The translations under genes were made by a program, and so were the position numbers. Under the pieces are notes generated by a model. That model was given only the letters and a program-made list of their open reading frames with translations. It was not told the DNA's origin and searched no databases. Shown here piece by piece: positions 32,909 through 41,791 of a stretch of 64,000 bases of DNA. Source of the DNA: Holophagales bacterium (lineage in GTDB: Bacteria > Acidobacteriota > Thermoanaerobaculia > UBA5066); NCBI GenBank assembly GCA_016716705.1, contig JADJVF010000007.1:155389-219388 (forward strand), in the 5' to 3' direction. Numbering within the stretch: position 1 is the stretch's first letter; each line of letters begins with the position of its first letter.

Positions 32909-33862
32909 GTGGAGCTGCCTGCGCACGTCCCCGTCCTCCTTCGAGAGGTTCTCGAGGCGCTTCGGCCGGAGCGAGGCGGGGTCTACGTCGACGCCACGCT
33001 CGGCCTCGGCGGGCACGCCGAAGCAATCCTGGCCGCCGGCGAAGAGGTTCGCCTCGTCGGGATCGATCGCGACCCCGAAGCTCTCGTCCTCGCGTCGGAA
33101 CGCCTCCGGCGATTCGGCGACCGCTTCGTCGCGGTGGAGGGGCGCCACGAGGAGCTCGCTCTCCACCTCGACCGGCTGGGCCTCCACGAAGTGGACGGCG
33201 TCCTGGCCGACCTCGGCGTCTCCTCGATGCAGCTCGACAGGGCCGAGCGGGGGTTCTCTTTCATGAAGGACGGACCTCTCGACATGCGAATGGGCGCATC
33301 GGGCCCGACGGCAGCCGACCTCGTGGCCGAGCTTCCCGCCGAGGAGCTCGCGAAGATCTTCTTCGAGTACGGGGAAGAGCCCCGGTCCCGGGCGGTTGCC
33401 CGGGCCATCGTGCAGGCGCGCGAGACGGCGCCGATCCGGACGACGGGCGAGCTTCGGACCCTCGTCGCGAAGGCGATCGGCGGCAGGCGGGAGGAGGGCC
33501 GCGACCCGGCCACCCGCGTCTTCCAGGCGCTTCGCATCGCCACGAACCGCGAGCTCGTCGAGCTGGGGCGGTTCCTCGACGACGCCATCGCGCGGCTCTC
33601 TCTCGGCGCGCGCCTCGCCGTCCTCTCCTATCACTCGCTCGAGGACCGGATCGTCAAGGACACCCTGCGGGAGCGCTCGGCCGGCTGCAGCTGTCCGCCC
33701 TCGTTCCCGGTCTGCGTCTGCTCGCGCCGCCGGGTCCTCGCCCTCGTCACCAAGAAGCCGGTCCGCCCGACGCCCGAAGAGGTCTTCGAGAACCGGCGCG
33801 CGAGGTCGGCGCGGATGCGCGTGGCGGAACGGATCGTGCCAGGGCCTCCGAGGTCCGGCTGA
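32909..33862 (+). CDS. rsmH: 16S rRNA (cytosine-1402-N4)-methyltransferase
   Basis: 317 residues, the usual RsmH (MraW) length. The opening HVPVLLREVLEAL, the SAM motif YVDATLGLGGHAEAIL, VLADLGVSSMQLD and the C-terminal YHSLEDRIVK are diagnostic. It methylates N4 of C1402 in 16S rRNA, which fine-tunes the ribosomal P site. It carries the CSCPPSFPVCVCSRR Cys cluster common in the family. The GTG start at 32909 is 12 bases after mraZ. ftsL begins 6 bases after its stop. Confidence 0.97.
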   Translation: MELPAHVPVLLREVLEALRPERGGVYVDATLGLGGHAEAILAAGEEVRLVGIDRDPEALVLASERLRRFGDRFVAVEGRHEELALHLDRLGLHEVDGVLADLGVSSMQLDRAERGFSFMKDGPLDMRMGASGPTAADLVAELPAEELAKIFFEYGEEPRSRAVARAIVQARETAPIRTTGELRTLVAKAIGGRREEGRDPATRVFQALRIATNRELVELGRFLDDAIARLSLGARLAVLSYHSLEDRIVKDTLRERSAGCSCPPSFPVCVCSRRRVLALVTKKPVRPTPEEVFENRRARSARMRVAERIVPGPPRSG

Positions 33863-33868
33863 GGGGCT

Positions 33869-34297
33869 GTGTACACCGTCCGCCGCCCCGTCGAGAACGT
33901 CTACCTCGTCCGCGAGCCTGACCGACGGCGGACCCGGGAGCTCCTTGCCCTCCTCCTCTCGCCCCTGCCGCCGATGGCGGTCCTGTTCGCTGCCATCTGG
34001 ACGAACCTCGAGACCTTCCGGCTCGGCTACCAGATCGAGCGCCTGCAGAAGCAGAAGGAGACGCTCGTCGAGCGGCAGCGTCAGCTCGAGATGGAGCGGG
34101 CGCGAATCTCCGCCCTCTCCCGGGTGGAGAACGTGGCCAGGGAGCGACTCGGCTTCGTGACGCCCGGCCGCGGCCAGGTCGTCTTCGTGAAGGACGGTCC
34201 GTCCGGGACGCCCCCGCAGCTGGTCGTTCCCTCGAAGGCCGCCGGGCCCGAGACGCAGGGGCCGCCCGCGCCGGTCCGGACGGAGGAGGGCTTCTGA
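33869..34297 (+). CDS. ftsL: Cell division protein FtsL-like
   Basis: A 142-residue bitopic protein: short cytoplasmic N-terminus, one transmembrane helix (LLALLLSPLPPMAVLFAAIW, about residues 26-45), then a periplasmic coiled coil (YQIERLQKQKETLVERQRQL) ending in ENVARERLGFVTPG, the usual FtsL/DivIC tail motif. A Pro-rich extension of about 40 residues follows. Position between rsmH and ftsI and the topology identify it; FtsL sequences are poorly conserved. It would recruit FtsB/FtsQ and help activate FtsWI at the septum. The GTG start is at 33869. Its TGA overlaps the ftsI CTG start. Confidence 0.85.
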   Translation: MYTVRRPVENVYLVREPDRRRTRELLALLLSPLPPMAVLFAAIWTNLETFRLGYQIERLQKQKETLVERQRQLEMERARISALSRVENVARERLGFVTPGRGQVVFVKDGPSGTPPQLVVPSKAAGPETQGPPAPVRTEEGF

Positions 34298-36399
34298 GCC
34301 CCTCGCCCGGGCGGTCGGCCGCCCTCCGCGCCTACGTTCTCGTCGGCTTCGCCGGCCTCTGGATCCTCGTCCTGCTCCTGCGGCTCGGCGAGCTGCAGAT
34401 CCTCCGGCACGACGAGTTCGTGAAGCGCGCGAAGAAGCAGCAGGAGCGCACCGTCGAGCTGGCGCCGCGGCGAGGAACGATCGTCGACCGCGAGGGGCGG
34501 GCCCTCGCGGTGACGACGGCGGTGGAGTCCGTCTTCGCCATCCCGTCCGACATCGACGAGCCCGGCGTCGTCGCGCGGGCGCTCGCGCCGCTCGTGAAGC
34601 AACCCGTGAGAGAGCTGCAGCGCAGGCTCTCCGACCGCGAGCGGGATTTCGTCTGGATCGCGCGGCGGGTGAGCGAGGAGACCGCCCTCGCCGTGAAGAG
34701 GCGGGCGCTGCCGGGCGTGAGGCTCCTGAAGGAGTCGGCGCGGCAGTACCCGGAGGGCTCTCTGGCGGCCTCCGTCGTCGGCTACGTCGGGACCGACAGC
34801 CAGGGGCTCGGAGGGCTGGAGCACCGCTGGGACGGCGAGGTGCGCGGCCGGCCGGCGCGCGTGACGGTCCTGCGCGACGCGGCGCAGCGCTCGTACTCCA
34901 TCCAGCGCGGCGCGCCGGGAGGCGCGGGCGCGCGGACGACCGACGAGGTCGAGGGGGCCTCCCTCCGGCTGACGCTCCACGCGGGCCTGCAGCACGTCGC
35001 CGAGCGCGAGCTCGCGAAGGTGCGGGAGGAGACGAACGCCCGCGCGGCGTCCGCCATCGTCATCGACCCTCGGACGGGGGAGATTCTCGCGATGGCCTCC
35101 GCACCGACGTTCGACCCGAACCGCTGGTCGGACGCGAACGCCGAGGCGCGCCGATGCCGGCCGATCGCCGACGCCTACGAGCCGGGGTCCACCTTCAAGG
35201 TCATCACCGCGGCGGCCGCGATCGAGGCCGGGACGATCGGCCCCGAGGACATCATCGACTGCGGGGGCGGCACGCTGACGATCGGCCGGACGACGATCCA
35301 CGAGCACGGACGGGCCGCCTGGGGCGCCCTCCCGCTCATCGACGTCCTCGCCCACTCCTCGAACATCGGGGCCGCGCACATCGCGCTCGGCATGGGGAAG
35401 TCCGCTTTCCACCGGGCGGTCCGCGCGTTCGGGTTCGGCCAGAAGACCGGCATCGATCTCGAAGGCGAGAACAGCGGCCTCTTCCGCGACCCCTCGACGT
35501 GGAGCGCCCTCTCTCTCCCGACGATGTCGTTCGGCCAGGAGATCGGCGTGAACGCGCTCCAGCTCGCGCGCGCCTTCGCCGCCATCGCCAACGGCGGCAT
35601 CCTCCCGACGCCCTACCTCGTCGCGGAGATCGCCCGTCCCGGCTCGGCGCCCGAGCGCCGGACTCCTTCCGCCGGCACCCGCGTCATCTCCGAGCGCACG
35701 GCCGCCGCGATGCGCCGGCTCCTCGTCAAGGTCGTCGAGGCGGGAACGGGCCGCAAGGCGGCGGTGGCGGGCTTCACCGTTGCGGGGAAGACGGGCACGG
35801 CTCAGAAGGCGATCCCGGGGGCCGGGTATTCGAACGACCGCTACGTGGCCTCTTTCTACGGCTTCCTCCCGGCCGACCGGCCGCGCGTCGTCATCGGCGT
35901 CCTCGTCGACGAGCCGCGCGGGCGGACCTACGGGGGCGACGTGGCGGCGCCGGCGTTCGCGGTGATCGCGGCCGAGGCGATGCGCGTCCTCGGCGAGCCG
36001 GGTCTCCCCGAGGAGGATCGCGTGACGCCGTCGATCCTGACGGCCGACCTCTCCCGCGGGGCCGCTCCCGCTTCGGGCGCGCTGCCGTCCGGGCTCGTTC
36101 CGGCGGCGCTCCGGGAGCCGGCGGAGCCCGAGAGCTTCGACCGTCTCGCCGCGGGCGAACGGCTCGTCCCCGACCTTTCCGGCCGTCCCGCGCGCGAGGC
36201 CGTTCAGGAGCTGGCGCAGCGCGGCTTCACCGTGAAGCTCGCGGGGCACGGCTTCGTCGTCGGCCAGGAGCCGGCACCGGGGACCGCGCTCGTGCGCGGC
36301 AGCGTCGTCCGCCTCACCCTCTCGTTCGAGCCTCCGGAGAACGACGCTTCGCTCCGCGCTCTCCCGCTCGCCTTCCCGACGGAGAGGCTCGAGCCGTGA
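34294..36399 (+). CDS. ftsI: Septal penicillin-binding protein FtsI (PBP3) with C-terminal PASTA domain, CTG start
   Basis: 701 residues if initiated at CTG 34294. This start overlaps the ftsL stop by 4 bases (CTGA) and follows GGAGGAGGG with a 4-base gap. It yields the membrane anchor AYVLVGFAGLWILVLLL that any FtsI needs. The next usable start (GTG 34420) would delete it. Order: short cytoplasmic tail, one helix, PBP dimerisation domain (PRRGTIVDREGRALAVTT), and transpeptidase with SxxK as STFK (Ser299), SxN as SSN (355-357) and KTGT (499-502). A PASTA domain (VPDLSGRPAREAVQELAQRG) lies at the C-terminus. It cross-links septal peptidoglycan with FtsW. Stop overlaps murE by 4 bases (GTGA). 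Confidence 0.94.
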   Translation: MSPSPGRSAALRAYVLVGFAGLWILVLLLRLGELQILRHDEFVKRAKKQQERTVELAPRRGTIVDREGRALAVTTAVESVFAIPSDIDEPGVVARALAPLVKQPVRELQRRLSDRERDFVWIARRVSEETALAVKRRALPGVRLLKESARQYPEGSLAASVVGYVGTDSQGLGGLEHRWDGEVRGRPARVTVLRDAAQRSYSIQRGAPGGAGARTTDEVEGASLRLTLHAGLQHVAERELAKVREETNARAASAIVIDPRTGEILAMASAPTFDPNRWSDANAEARRCRPIADAYEPGSTFKVITAAAAIEAGTIGPEDIIDCGGGTLTIGRTTIHEHGRAAWGALPLIDVLAHSSNIGAAHIALGMGKSAFHRAVRAFGFGQKTGIDLEGENSGLFRDPSTWSALSLPTMSFGQEIGVNALQLARAFAAIANGGILPTPYLVAEIARPGSAPERRTPSAGTRVISERTAAAMRRLLVKVVEAGTGRKAAVAGFTVAGKTGTAQKAIPGAGYSNDRYVASFYGFLPADRPRVVIGVLVDEPRGRTYGGDVAAPAFAVIAAEAMRVLGEPGLPEEDRVTPSILTADLSRGAAPASGALPSGLVPAALREPAEPESFDRLAAGERLVPDLSGRPAREAVQELAQRGFTVKLAGHGFVVGQEPAPGTALVRGSVVRLTLSFEPPENDASLRALPLAFPTERLEP

Positions 36400-37907
36400 A
36401 GCTCTCTTCTCTCGCCGCCGGGTTCCCTCACCGGCAGGCCGGGCCGCCGGGAGACCCGGAGGTGCGGGGCGTCACGCACGACTCGCGCCGCGCCGGGGCC
36501 GGCATCCTCTTCGCCGCCTTCCCGGGAAAGAAGCTCGACGGACGGGCGTTCGTCGCCGAGGCCGTGCTGTCGGGCGCCCCGGCAGCCCTCGGCCCCGCTC
36601 CCGCTCCGGACGGGGTCGAGGTGCCGTACCTCGAGGTCGAGAACCCGCGGCTGGCGGCGGGGCTCTTCGCCGCCCGCCTCGCCGGGGACCCGAGCGGCCG
36701 GCTCGTGATGGCGGGGGTCACGGGAACGAGCGGCAAGACGACCACGACGCTTCTCGTCGACGAGGTCCTGGGGGGCGCGCATCCGAAGCGCGGCCTCTTC
36801 GGGACCCTCGTCTACCGCTGGGGAGAAGGGACGGCCGGGACGCTCGACGCGTCGCGGACGACACCCGAGGCGACGGAGCTCCAGCCGATGCTCGCGGCGC
36901 TCGTCGATTGGGGCGGCACGGCGGCGACCCTCGAGTGCTCCTCGCACGCCCTCTGGCTCGAGCGGCTCGCCGGGTGCGCCTTCGACGTGGCGGTCTTCCT
37001 GAACCTGACGCGGGACCACCTCGACGACCACGGGACGATGGAGGCCTACTTCGAGGAGAAGGCGAAGCTCTTCTCGCTCCTCAAGCCGGGCGGACGGGCG
37101 GTCGTGAACGCCGACGACGCGTGGGGCCGCAGGCTCATCGAGCGGCTTCCGAAAGAGCGGACGCTCTCGTTCTCGCTCTCGGCCGGCGCCGGAGTGGACG
37201 TGACCGGCGAGGTGCGTCCCTCGGCGGAGGGCCTCTCGCTCCGGGTCGTCCGCCGCGGGACGGGTGAGGTCGTGGAGATCGCCTCGCCCCTCGTCGGCGC
37301 CCCGAACGCCGAGAACCTCCTCGCCGCCGCGTCGGCGGCGCTCGCGCTCGGCCTCCCTCCCGTCGAGATCGGCGCCCGCCTCGGCGCGGTCTCCATCGTG
37401 CCGGGCCGCCTCGAAAGGGTGTCGAACGAGCTGGGGCTCCTCGTCCTCGTCGACTATGCCCACAAGCCGGCCGCCCTCGAGGGAGTCCTGAAGTCGACCC
37501 GCTCGCTCGCCGCCTCGCGCGGGGGAGCGCTCCACGTCGTCTTCGGATGCGGCGGCGACCGCGACCGGGGCAAGCGCCCCCAGATGGGGCGGATCGCCGC
37601 GGAGCTGGCCGACCGCGTCATCGTCACGTCCGACAACCCCCGCTCGGAGGAGCCCTCCGCCATCGCCGAAGAGGTTGCCGCGGGCGCCCGGTCCGCCGGG
37701 CGCGAGGTGCTCGTCGTCCTCGACCGGCGCCAGGCGATCGCCCGGGCCCTCGGGTCGGCGGCGCCGGGCGACGTCGTCGTCCTGGCCGGGAAGGGACACG
37801 AGACGTACCAGGTCACGGCCGGGCGGCAGGAGCCGTTCGACGACCGGCTCGTCGCCCGCGAGGCGCTCGCGGAGCTGGAGAGGGCGCGGGGGGAAGCGAA
37901 GAAGTGA
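36396..37907 (+). CDS. murE: UDP-N-acetylmuramoyl-tripeptide synthetase MurE
   Basis: 503 residues with the three Mur ligase domains. The N-terminal uridine-binding region holds VTHDSRRAGAGILFAA. The ATP loop is GVTGTSGKTTTTLLV (near residue 108). The C-terminal domain has SDNPRSEEPSAI with DNPR at 413-416, which specifies meso-diaminopimelate rather than lysine. It adds meso-DAP to UDP-MurNAc-L-Ala-D-Glu. The GTG start overlaps the ftsI stop, and its own stop overlaps murD (GTGA). murF and mraY, which normally follow murE in this order, are absent; murD comes next directly. Confidence 0.97.
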   Translation: MKLSSLAAGFPHRQAGPPGDPEVRGVTHDSRRAGAGILFAAFPGKKLDGRAFVAEAVLSGAPAALGPAPAPDGVEVPYLEVENPRLAAGLFAARLAGDPSGRLVMAGVTGTSGKTTTTLLVDEVLGGAHPKRGLFGTLVYRWGEGTAGTLDASRTTPEATELQPMLAALVDWGGTAATLECSSHALWLERLAGCAFDVAVFLNLTRDHLDDHGTMEAYFEEKAKLFSLLKPGGRAVVNADDAWGRRLIERLPKERTLSFSLSAGAGVDVTGEVRPSAEGLSLRVVRRGTGEVVEIASPLVGAPNAENLLAAASAALALGLPPVEIGARLGAVSIVPGRLERVSNELGLLVLVDYAHKPAALEGVLKSTRSLAASRGGALHVVFGCGGDRDRGKRPQMGRIAAELADRVIVTSDNPRSEEPSAIAEEVAAGARSAGREVLVVLDRRQAIARALGSAAPGDVVVLAGKGHETYQVTAGRQEPFDDRLVAREALAELERARGEAKK

Positions 37908-39301
37908 GCCTCTCCCTCGGACCGGACCTCCCCGAGGTCTCCCGTGCGGCCGTCTTCGGCCTCGCGAAGTCGGGTCTCGCGACGATCCGGGCGCTCCTCT
38001 CTCGCGACGTCGCCGTCGTGGCGACCGACGCGGCGCCGGCGGAGAAGCTCGGCGCGTTTCCCGCGGACGATCGCCTCGAGCTCGTCCTCGGAGGACACCC
38101 GGCGTCGCTCCTTTCGGGCGTCGACCTCTGCGTCGTCTCGCCCGGCGTCCCGATGTCGCTCCCGGTGCTCGACGTGGCGAGGGCCTCCGGCATCCCCGTG
38201 ATCGCGGAGGTCGAGCTCGCCTCCCGCCTCGTCCCGGGGCTCGTCGTCGGCATCACCGGGACGAACGGCAAGTCGACGACGACGGCCCTGGCCGCGGCCC
38301 TCCTGCGCGACGCCGGCCGCGAGGCCGTCGCCTGCGGGAACTTCGGCACGCCGTGGATCCACTACGCCGCGGACGGCGACTCGCCCGCCGGGGAGCTGCC
38401 GCCCCCGAGCCGGGTCTGGGTCGTCGAGCTCTCGTCCTTCCAGCTCGAGGGGCTCCGCCGGTTCGCGCCCGACGTGGCGGTCCACCTGAACCTGACCCCC
38501 GACCACCTCGACCGCTACCGTTCCGTCGACGACTACGGCGCCGCCAAGGCCCGGATCTTCGAGAACCAGGGGGAGGCGCAGGTCGCGGTCCTGAACGCCG
38601 ACGACCCGCTCGTCGCCCGGATCCGGACGCGGGCGAGAAGGCTCTCCTTCAGCCGGACCCGCGACCTCCCGCTCGGCGCGTGGCTGAAGGACGGCGTCTT
38701 CCTCGCCGACCCCACCGGGAAGGGGCCGCGCGTCTACGCCCGGCGCGAGGACCTGCAGCTCCCGGGCTCGCACAACGCCGAGAACGCCCTCGCCGCCCTC
38801 GCCGCGACGATCCCCCTCGGCGTCACCCCCGAGACCGCCGTCCGGACCTTCCGCACCTTCAAGGGGCTCCCGCACCGGACGGCCCTCGTGAGGACGCGCG
38901 GCGGCGTCTCCTTCTACAACGACTCGAAGGGGACGAACGTCGACGCGACGCTGAAGAGCCTCGAGGGCTTTCCCGACGGGAGCGTCTTCCTGATCCTCGG
39001 CGGGAAGGACAAGGGCGACGACTTCCGCCGCCTCCTCCCGCTCGTCTCGAAGAAGGCGCGGAAGGTCCTCGCCGTCGGCGCCGCGGGCCCCGCGGTGATG
39101 CGTGCGCTCGAAGGCGGGGCGCCGTGCGAGGAGACCGGGACGATCGCGCGCGCGGTGGAAGTGGGCGCCGCCGAGGGACGTCCGGGAGACGTCGTCCTCC
39201 TCTCGCCCGCCTGCGCCTCCTACGACCAGTTCCGCAACTACGAGCACCGCGGCGAGGTCTTCGAGGGCCTCGTCCTCGCCCTTCCCGAGGCGGGAGCCTG
39301 A
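37904..39301 (+). CDS. murD: UDP-N-acetylmuramoylalanine-D-glutamate ligase MurD
   Basis: 465 residues. The N-terminal Rossmann-like domain opens with VFGLAKSGLATIRALL. The ATP loop is GITGTNGKSTTTALAAALL (near residue 118). ELSSFQLEGL, LNLTPDHLDRY and FYNDSKGTNVDAT are the MurD hallmarks, and the C-terminal LLSPACASYDQFRNYEHRG is diagnostic. It adds D-Glu to UDP-MurNAc-L-Ala. The GTG start overlaps the murE stop by 4 bases. ftsW starts 1 base after the stop. Normal length and no missing motif. Confidence 0.97.
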   Translation: MSLSLGPDLPEVSRAAVFGLAKSGLATIRALLSRDVAVVATDAAPAEKLGAFPADDRLELVLGGHPASLLSGVDLCVVSPGVPMSLPVLDVARASGIPVIAEVELASRLVPGLVVGITGTNGKSTTTALAAALLRDAGREAVACGNFGTPWIHYAADGDSPAGELPPPSRVWVVELSSFQLEGLRRFAPDVAVHLNLTPDHLDRYRSVDDYGAAKARIFENQGEAQVAVLNADDPLVARIRTRARRLSFSRTRDLPLGAWLKDGVFLADPTGKGPRVYARREDLQLPGSHNAENALAALAATIPLGVTPETAVRTFRTFKGLPHRTALVRTRGGVSFYNDSKGTNVDATLKSLEGFPDGSVFLILGGKDKGDDFRRLLPLVSKKARKVLAVGAAGPAVMRALEGGAPCEETGTIARAVEVGAAEGRPGDVVLLSPACASYDQFRNYEHRGEVFEGLVLALPEAGA

Positions 39302-39302
39302 C

Positions 39303-40406
39303 GTGGCGCGCAAGCTCGCCATCGACCGTCTCCTCTTCGCCCCGGTCGTGGCCCTCGTCGGCCTGGGCCTCCTGATGATCTACAGCGCCTCGGCGATGCA
39401 GATCTACCTCCCCTCGGCGGGCGGCCCGTCGCAGCCCCTCCACTTCGTCATCAAGCAGGGGATCGCCGTCCTCCTCGGAGGGCTCCTGACGATCGGCGCG
39501 ATGAAGCTCGACTACCGCAGGCTGAACGACCCGCGCCTCGTCGCCGCGGGCCTCTCCCTTCTCTCGCTGGCCCTCGTCGTCGTCCTCTTCCGTCCGCCGA
39601 TCAACGGCACGCGCCGCTGGATCAACGTCGGCCTGCTGTCCGTCCAGCCCTCCGAGTTCGCCAAGATCGGCCTCGTCATCGCCCTCGCGGCCCTCCTCTC
39701 GCGGCGCGAGGGGGAGCTGGACGACGTCCGGCGAACGCTCTTCCCGGCGGCGGGCCTCCTGGCGCTGCTCGGCGGCCTCGTCCTCCTCCAGCCCGACTTC
39801 GGGACCGCGCTCTCCTTCTTCGCGATCGCCGGGGTGATGCTCTTCTATGCGGGGCTTCGGCTCCGCTGGTTCGCGGCCGGGGCGTTCCTCGCGCTCCCCG
39901 CCCTCGTCGCCTACGCCTGGTCGGCGCCCTACCGCAGGGCCCGCATCCTCGCCTTCCTCCACCCCGAGTCGGATCCGCTCGGCACCGGCTACCAGGCGCT
40001 CCAGTCGCTCATCGCGGTCGGCACCGGCGGCGTCACGGGCCTCGGCCTCGGCGACGGCAAGCAGAAGCTCTTCTTCCTCCCCTACCCCTACACCGACTTC
40101 ATCTACGCGATCGTCGGCGAGGAGCTCGGCCTCGTCGGCTGCGCCATCGTCCTCGGTCTCTTCGGGCTGCTCTTCGCGCGCGGCATGCGCGCCGCCGTGA
40201 ACGCCCCCGACACCTTCGGCCGGCTCCTCGGCGTCGGCCTCACGGTGATGATCGTCGTCCAGGCCCTCGTCAACATCTCGGTCGTCCTCGCCCTCGTTCC
40301 CACGAAGGGGATCCCGCTGCCGTTCCTCTCCTACGGCGGCTCGGCCCTGCTGGCCGACCTGATCGCGGTCGGGATCCTCCTCAACGTCTCGCAGCACGCC
40401 CCATGA
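39303..40406 (+). CDS. ftsW: Septal peptidoglycan polymerase FtsW (SEDS family)
   Basis: 367 residues with about ten transmembrane helices. SEDS hallmarks are GLLMIYSASA in the first helix, NGTRRWINVGLLSVQPSEFAK (the periplasmic/TM4 signature), LLQPDFGTALSF, YRRARILAFLHPESDP and the C-terminal PFLSYGGSALL. It polymerises lipid II into glycan strands at the septum together with FtsI. The GTG at 39303 starts directly before the first helix and 1 base after murD. Its stop overlaps murC (ATGA). murG, which often follows ftsW, is missing here. Confidence 0.95.
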   Translation: MARKLAIDRLLFAPVVALVGLGLLMIYSASAMQIYLPSAGGPSQPLHFVIKQGIAVLLGGLLTIGAMKLDYRRLNDPRLVAAGLSLLSLALVVVLFRPPINGTRRWINVGLLSVQPSEFAKIGLVIALAALLSRREGELDDVRRTLFPAAGLLALLGGLVLLQPDFGTALSFFAIAGVMLFYAGLRLRWFAAGAFLALPALVAYAWSAPYRRARILAFLHPESDPLGTGYQALQSLIAVGTGGVTGLGLGDGKQKLFFLPYPYTDFIYAIVGEELGLVGCAIVLGLFGLLFARGMRAAVNAPDTFGRLLGVGLTVMIVVQALVNISVVLALVPTKGIPLPFLSYGGSALLADLIAVGILLNVSQHAP

Positions 40407-41791
40407 ACTTCCTTCGCGTCCGCCGCGTCCACTTCGTCGGGATCGGGGGGGTCGGGATGTCCGGCCTCGCCGAGATCCTCTCGAGCGTCGGCCTGACCGT
40501 CACCGGGTCGGACCTGCGCGAGGGGGAGGAGACCCTCAGGCTCCGGGCCCTCGGCATCCCGGTCTTCGCGGCGGGGCACCGCGCCGAGCACGTGGCCGGG
40601 GCCGACGTCGTCGTCTACTCCTCCGCCGTCGCGGAAGACAACCCCGAGCTCGTCGCGGCGCGGATCGCGGGCGTCCCCGTCATCAAGCGGGCCGAGATGC
40701 TCGCCGAGGTGATGCGGGTGAAGACCGGCATCGCGATCTCCGGCTCGCACGGCAAGACGACGACGACCTCGATGACGGGGTCGATCCTCCAGGCCGCCGG
40801 CCTCGACCCGACGATCGTCGTCGGCGGGCGGGTCCGCGCGATGGGGACGAACGCCTGCCTCGGCAAGGGGGAGTACCTCGTCGCGGAGGCCGACGAGTTC
40901 GACCGCTCGTTCCTGAGGCTCCGGCCGATCGTGGCGGTCGTCAACAACATCGACCTCGAGCACCTCGACACCTACCGCGACCTGGACGACCTGAAGGCCT
41001 CCTTCACCCAGTTCGCCTCGACGGTTCCCTTCTTCGGCGCGGCGCTCCTCGGCCTCGACGACCCGAACGTCCAGGAGATCCGGCCGCACCTGGCGTCCCG
41101 CGTGCGCGTCGGGACGTTCGGCCTGACGCCCCAGGCCGACGTGACGGCCCGCGACCTCGCGCTCGAGCGGAGCGGCTCGCGCTTCACGGTCGTCGCGGAC
41201 GGCGAGGCGATCGGTCCCGTCGAGGTCTCGCTCCCGGGGCTCCACAACGTGAAGAACGCGCTCGCGGCGATCGCGGTCGCCCGCGAGCTCGACGTCCCGT
41301 TCGAGGCGTGCGTGAAGGCGCTCTCGACCTTCGCCGGCGTGGCCCGCCGCTTCGAGCGGAAGGGCGAGCGGGACGGCGTCCTGGTCGTCGACGACTACGC
41401 CCACCACCCGACCGAGGTGGCGGCGACGCTCGGCGCCGCGCGGCAGGCGTATCCGGAGCGGCGCCTCGTCGTCCTCTTCCAGCCGCACCTCTTCACGCGG
41501 ACGCGGGACCAGGCGGCCGGCTTCGGCGCGGCTCTCCTGGCGGCCGACGCCGTCTACGTCCTCCCCGTCTACCCGTCGCGCGAGGCGCCCATTCCGGGCA
41601 TCACGTCCCGTCTCGTCTCCGACGCGGCGCGCACGCGCGGCCACCGGAACGTCGTCGACCTCGACGTGCGCGCCGAGGTCGTCCCGCGCCTGAGGGAAGA
41701 CCTGAAGGAGGGCGATCTCCTCGTGACGATGGGCGCGGGAGACGTCAACCGCCTCGGCGAAGAGCTCCTGGGAACGGGGGAGCCGGCGTGA
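40403..41791 (+). CDS. murC: UDP-N-acetylmuramate-L-alanine ligase MurC
   Basis: 462 residues. VHFVGIGGVGMSGLAEIL is the N-terminal UDP-binding motif. ISGSHGKTTTTSMTGSIL is the ATP loop (near residue 112). NIDLEHLDTY, FEGVARRFERKG-like FAGVARRFERKG and VVDDYAHHPTEVAATL are the MurC signatures. It adds L-Ala to UDP-MurNAc, the first step of the stem peptide. The ATG overlaps the ftsW stop by 4 bases, and the stop overlaps ftsQ (GTGA). The order murD-ftsW-murC without murG is unusual. Confidence 0.97.
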   Translation: MNFLRVRRVHFVGIGGVGMSGLAEILSSVGLTVTGSDLREGEETLRLRALGIPVFAAGHRAEHVAGADVVVYSSAVAEDNPELVAARIAGVPVIKRAEMLAEVMRVKTGIAISGSHGKTTTTSMTGSILQAAGLDPTIVVGGRVRAMGTNACLGKGEYLVAEADEFDRSFLRLRPIVAVVNNIDLEHLDTYRDLDDLKASFTQFASTVPFFGAALLGLDDPNVQEIRPHLASRVRVGTFGLTPQADVTARDLALERSGSRFTVVADGEAIGPVEVSLPGLHNVKNALAAIAVARELDVPFEACVKALSTFAGVARRFERKGERDGVLVVDDYAHHPTEVAATLGAARQAYPERRLVVLFQPHLFTRTRDQAAGFGAALLAADAVYVLPVYPSREAPIPGITSRLVSDAARTRGHRNVVDLDVRAEVVPRLREDLKEGDLLVTMGAGDVNRLGEELLGTGEPA

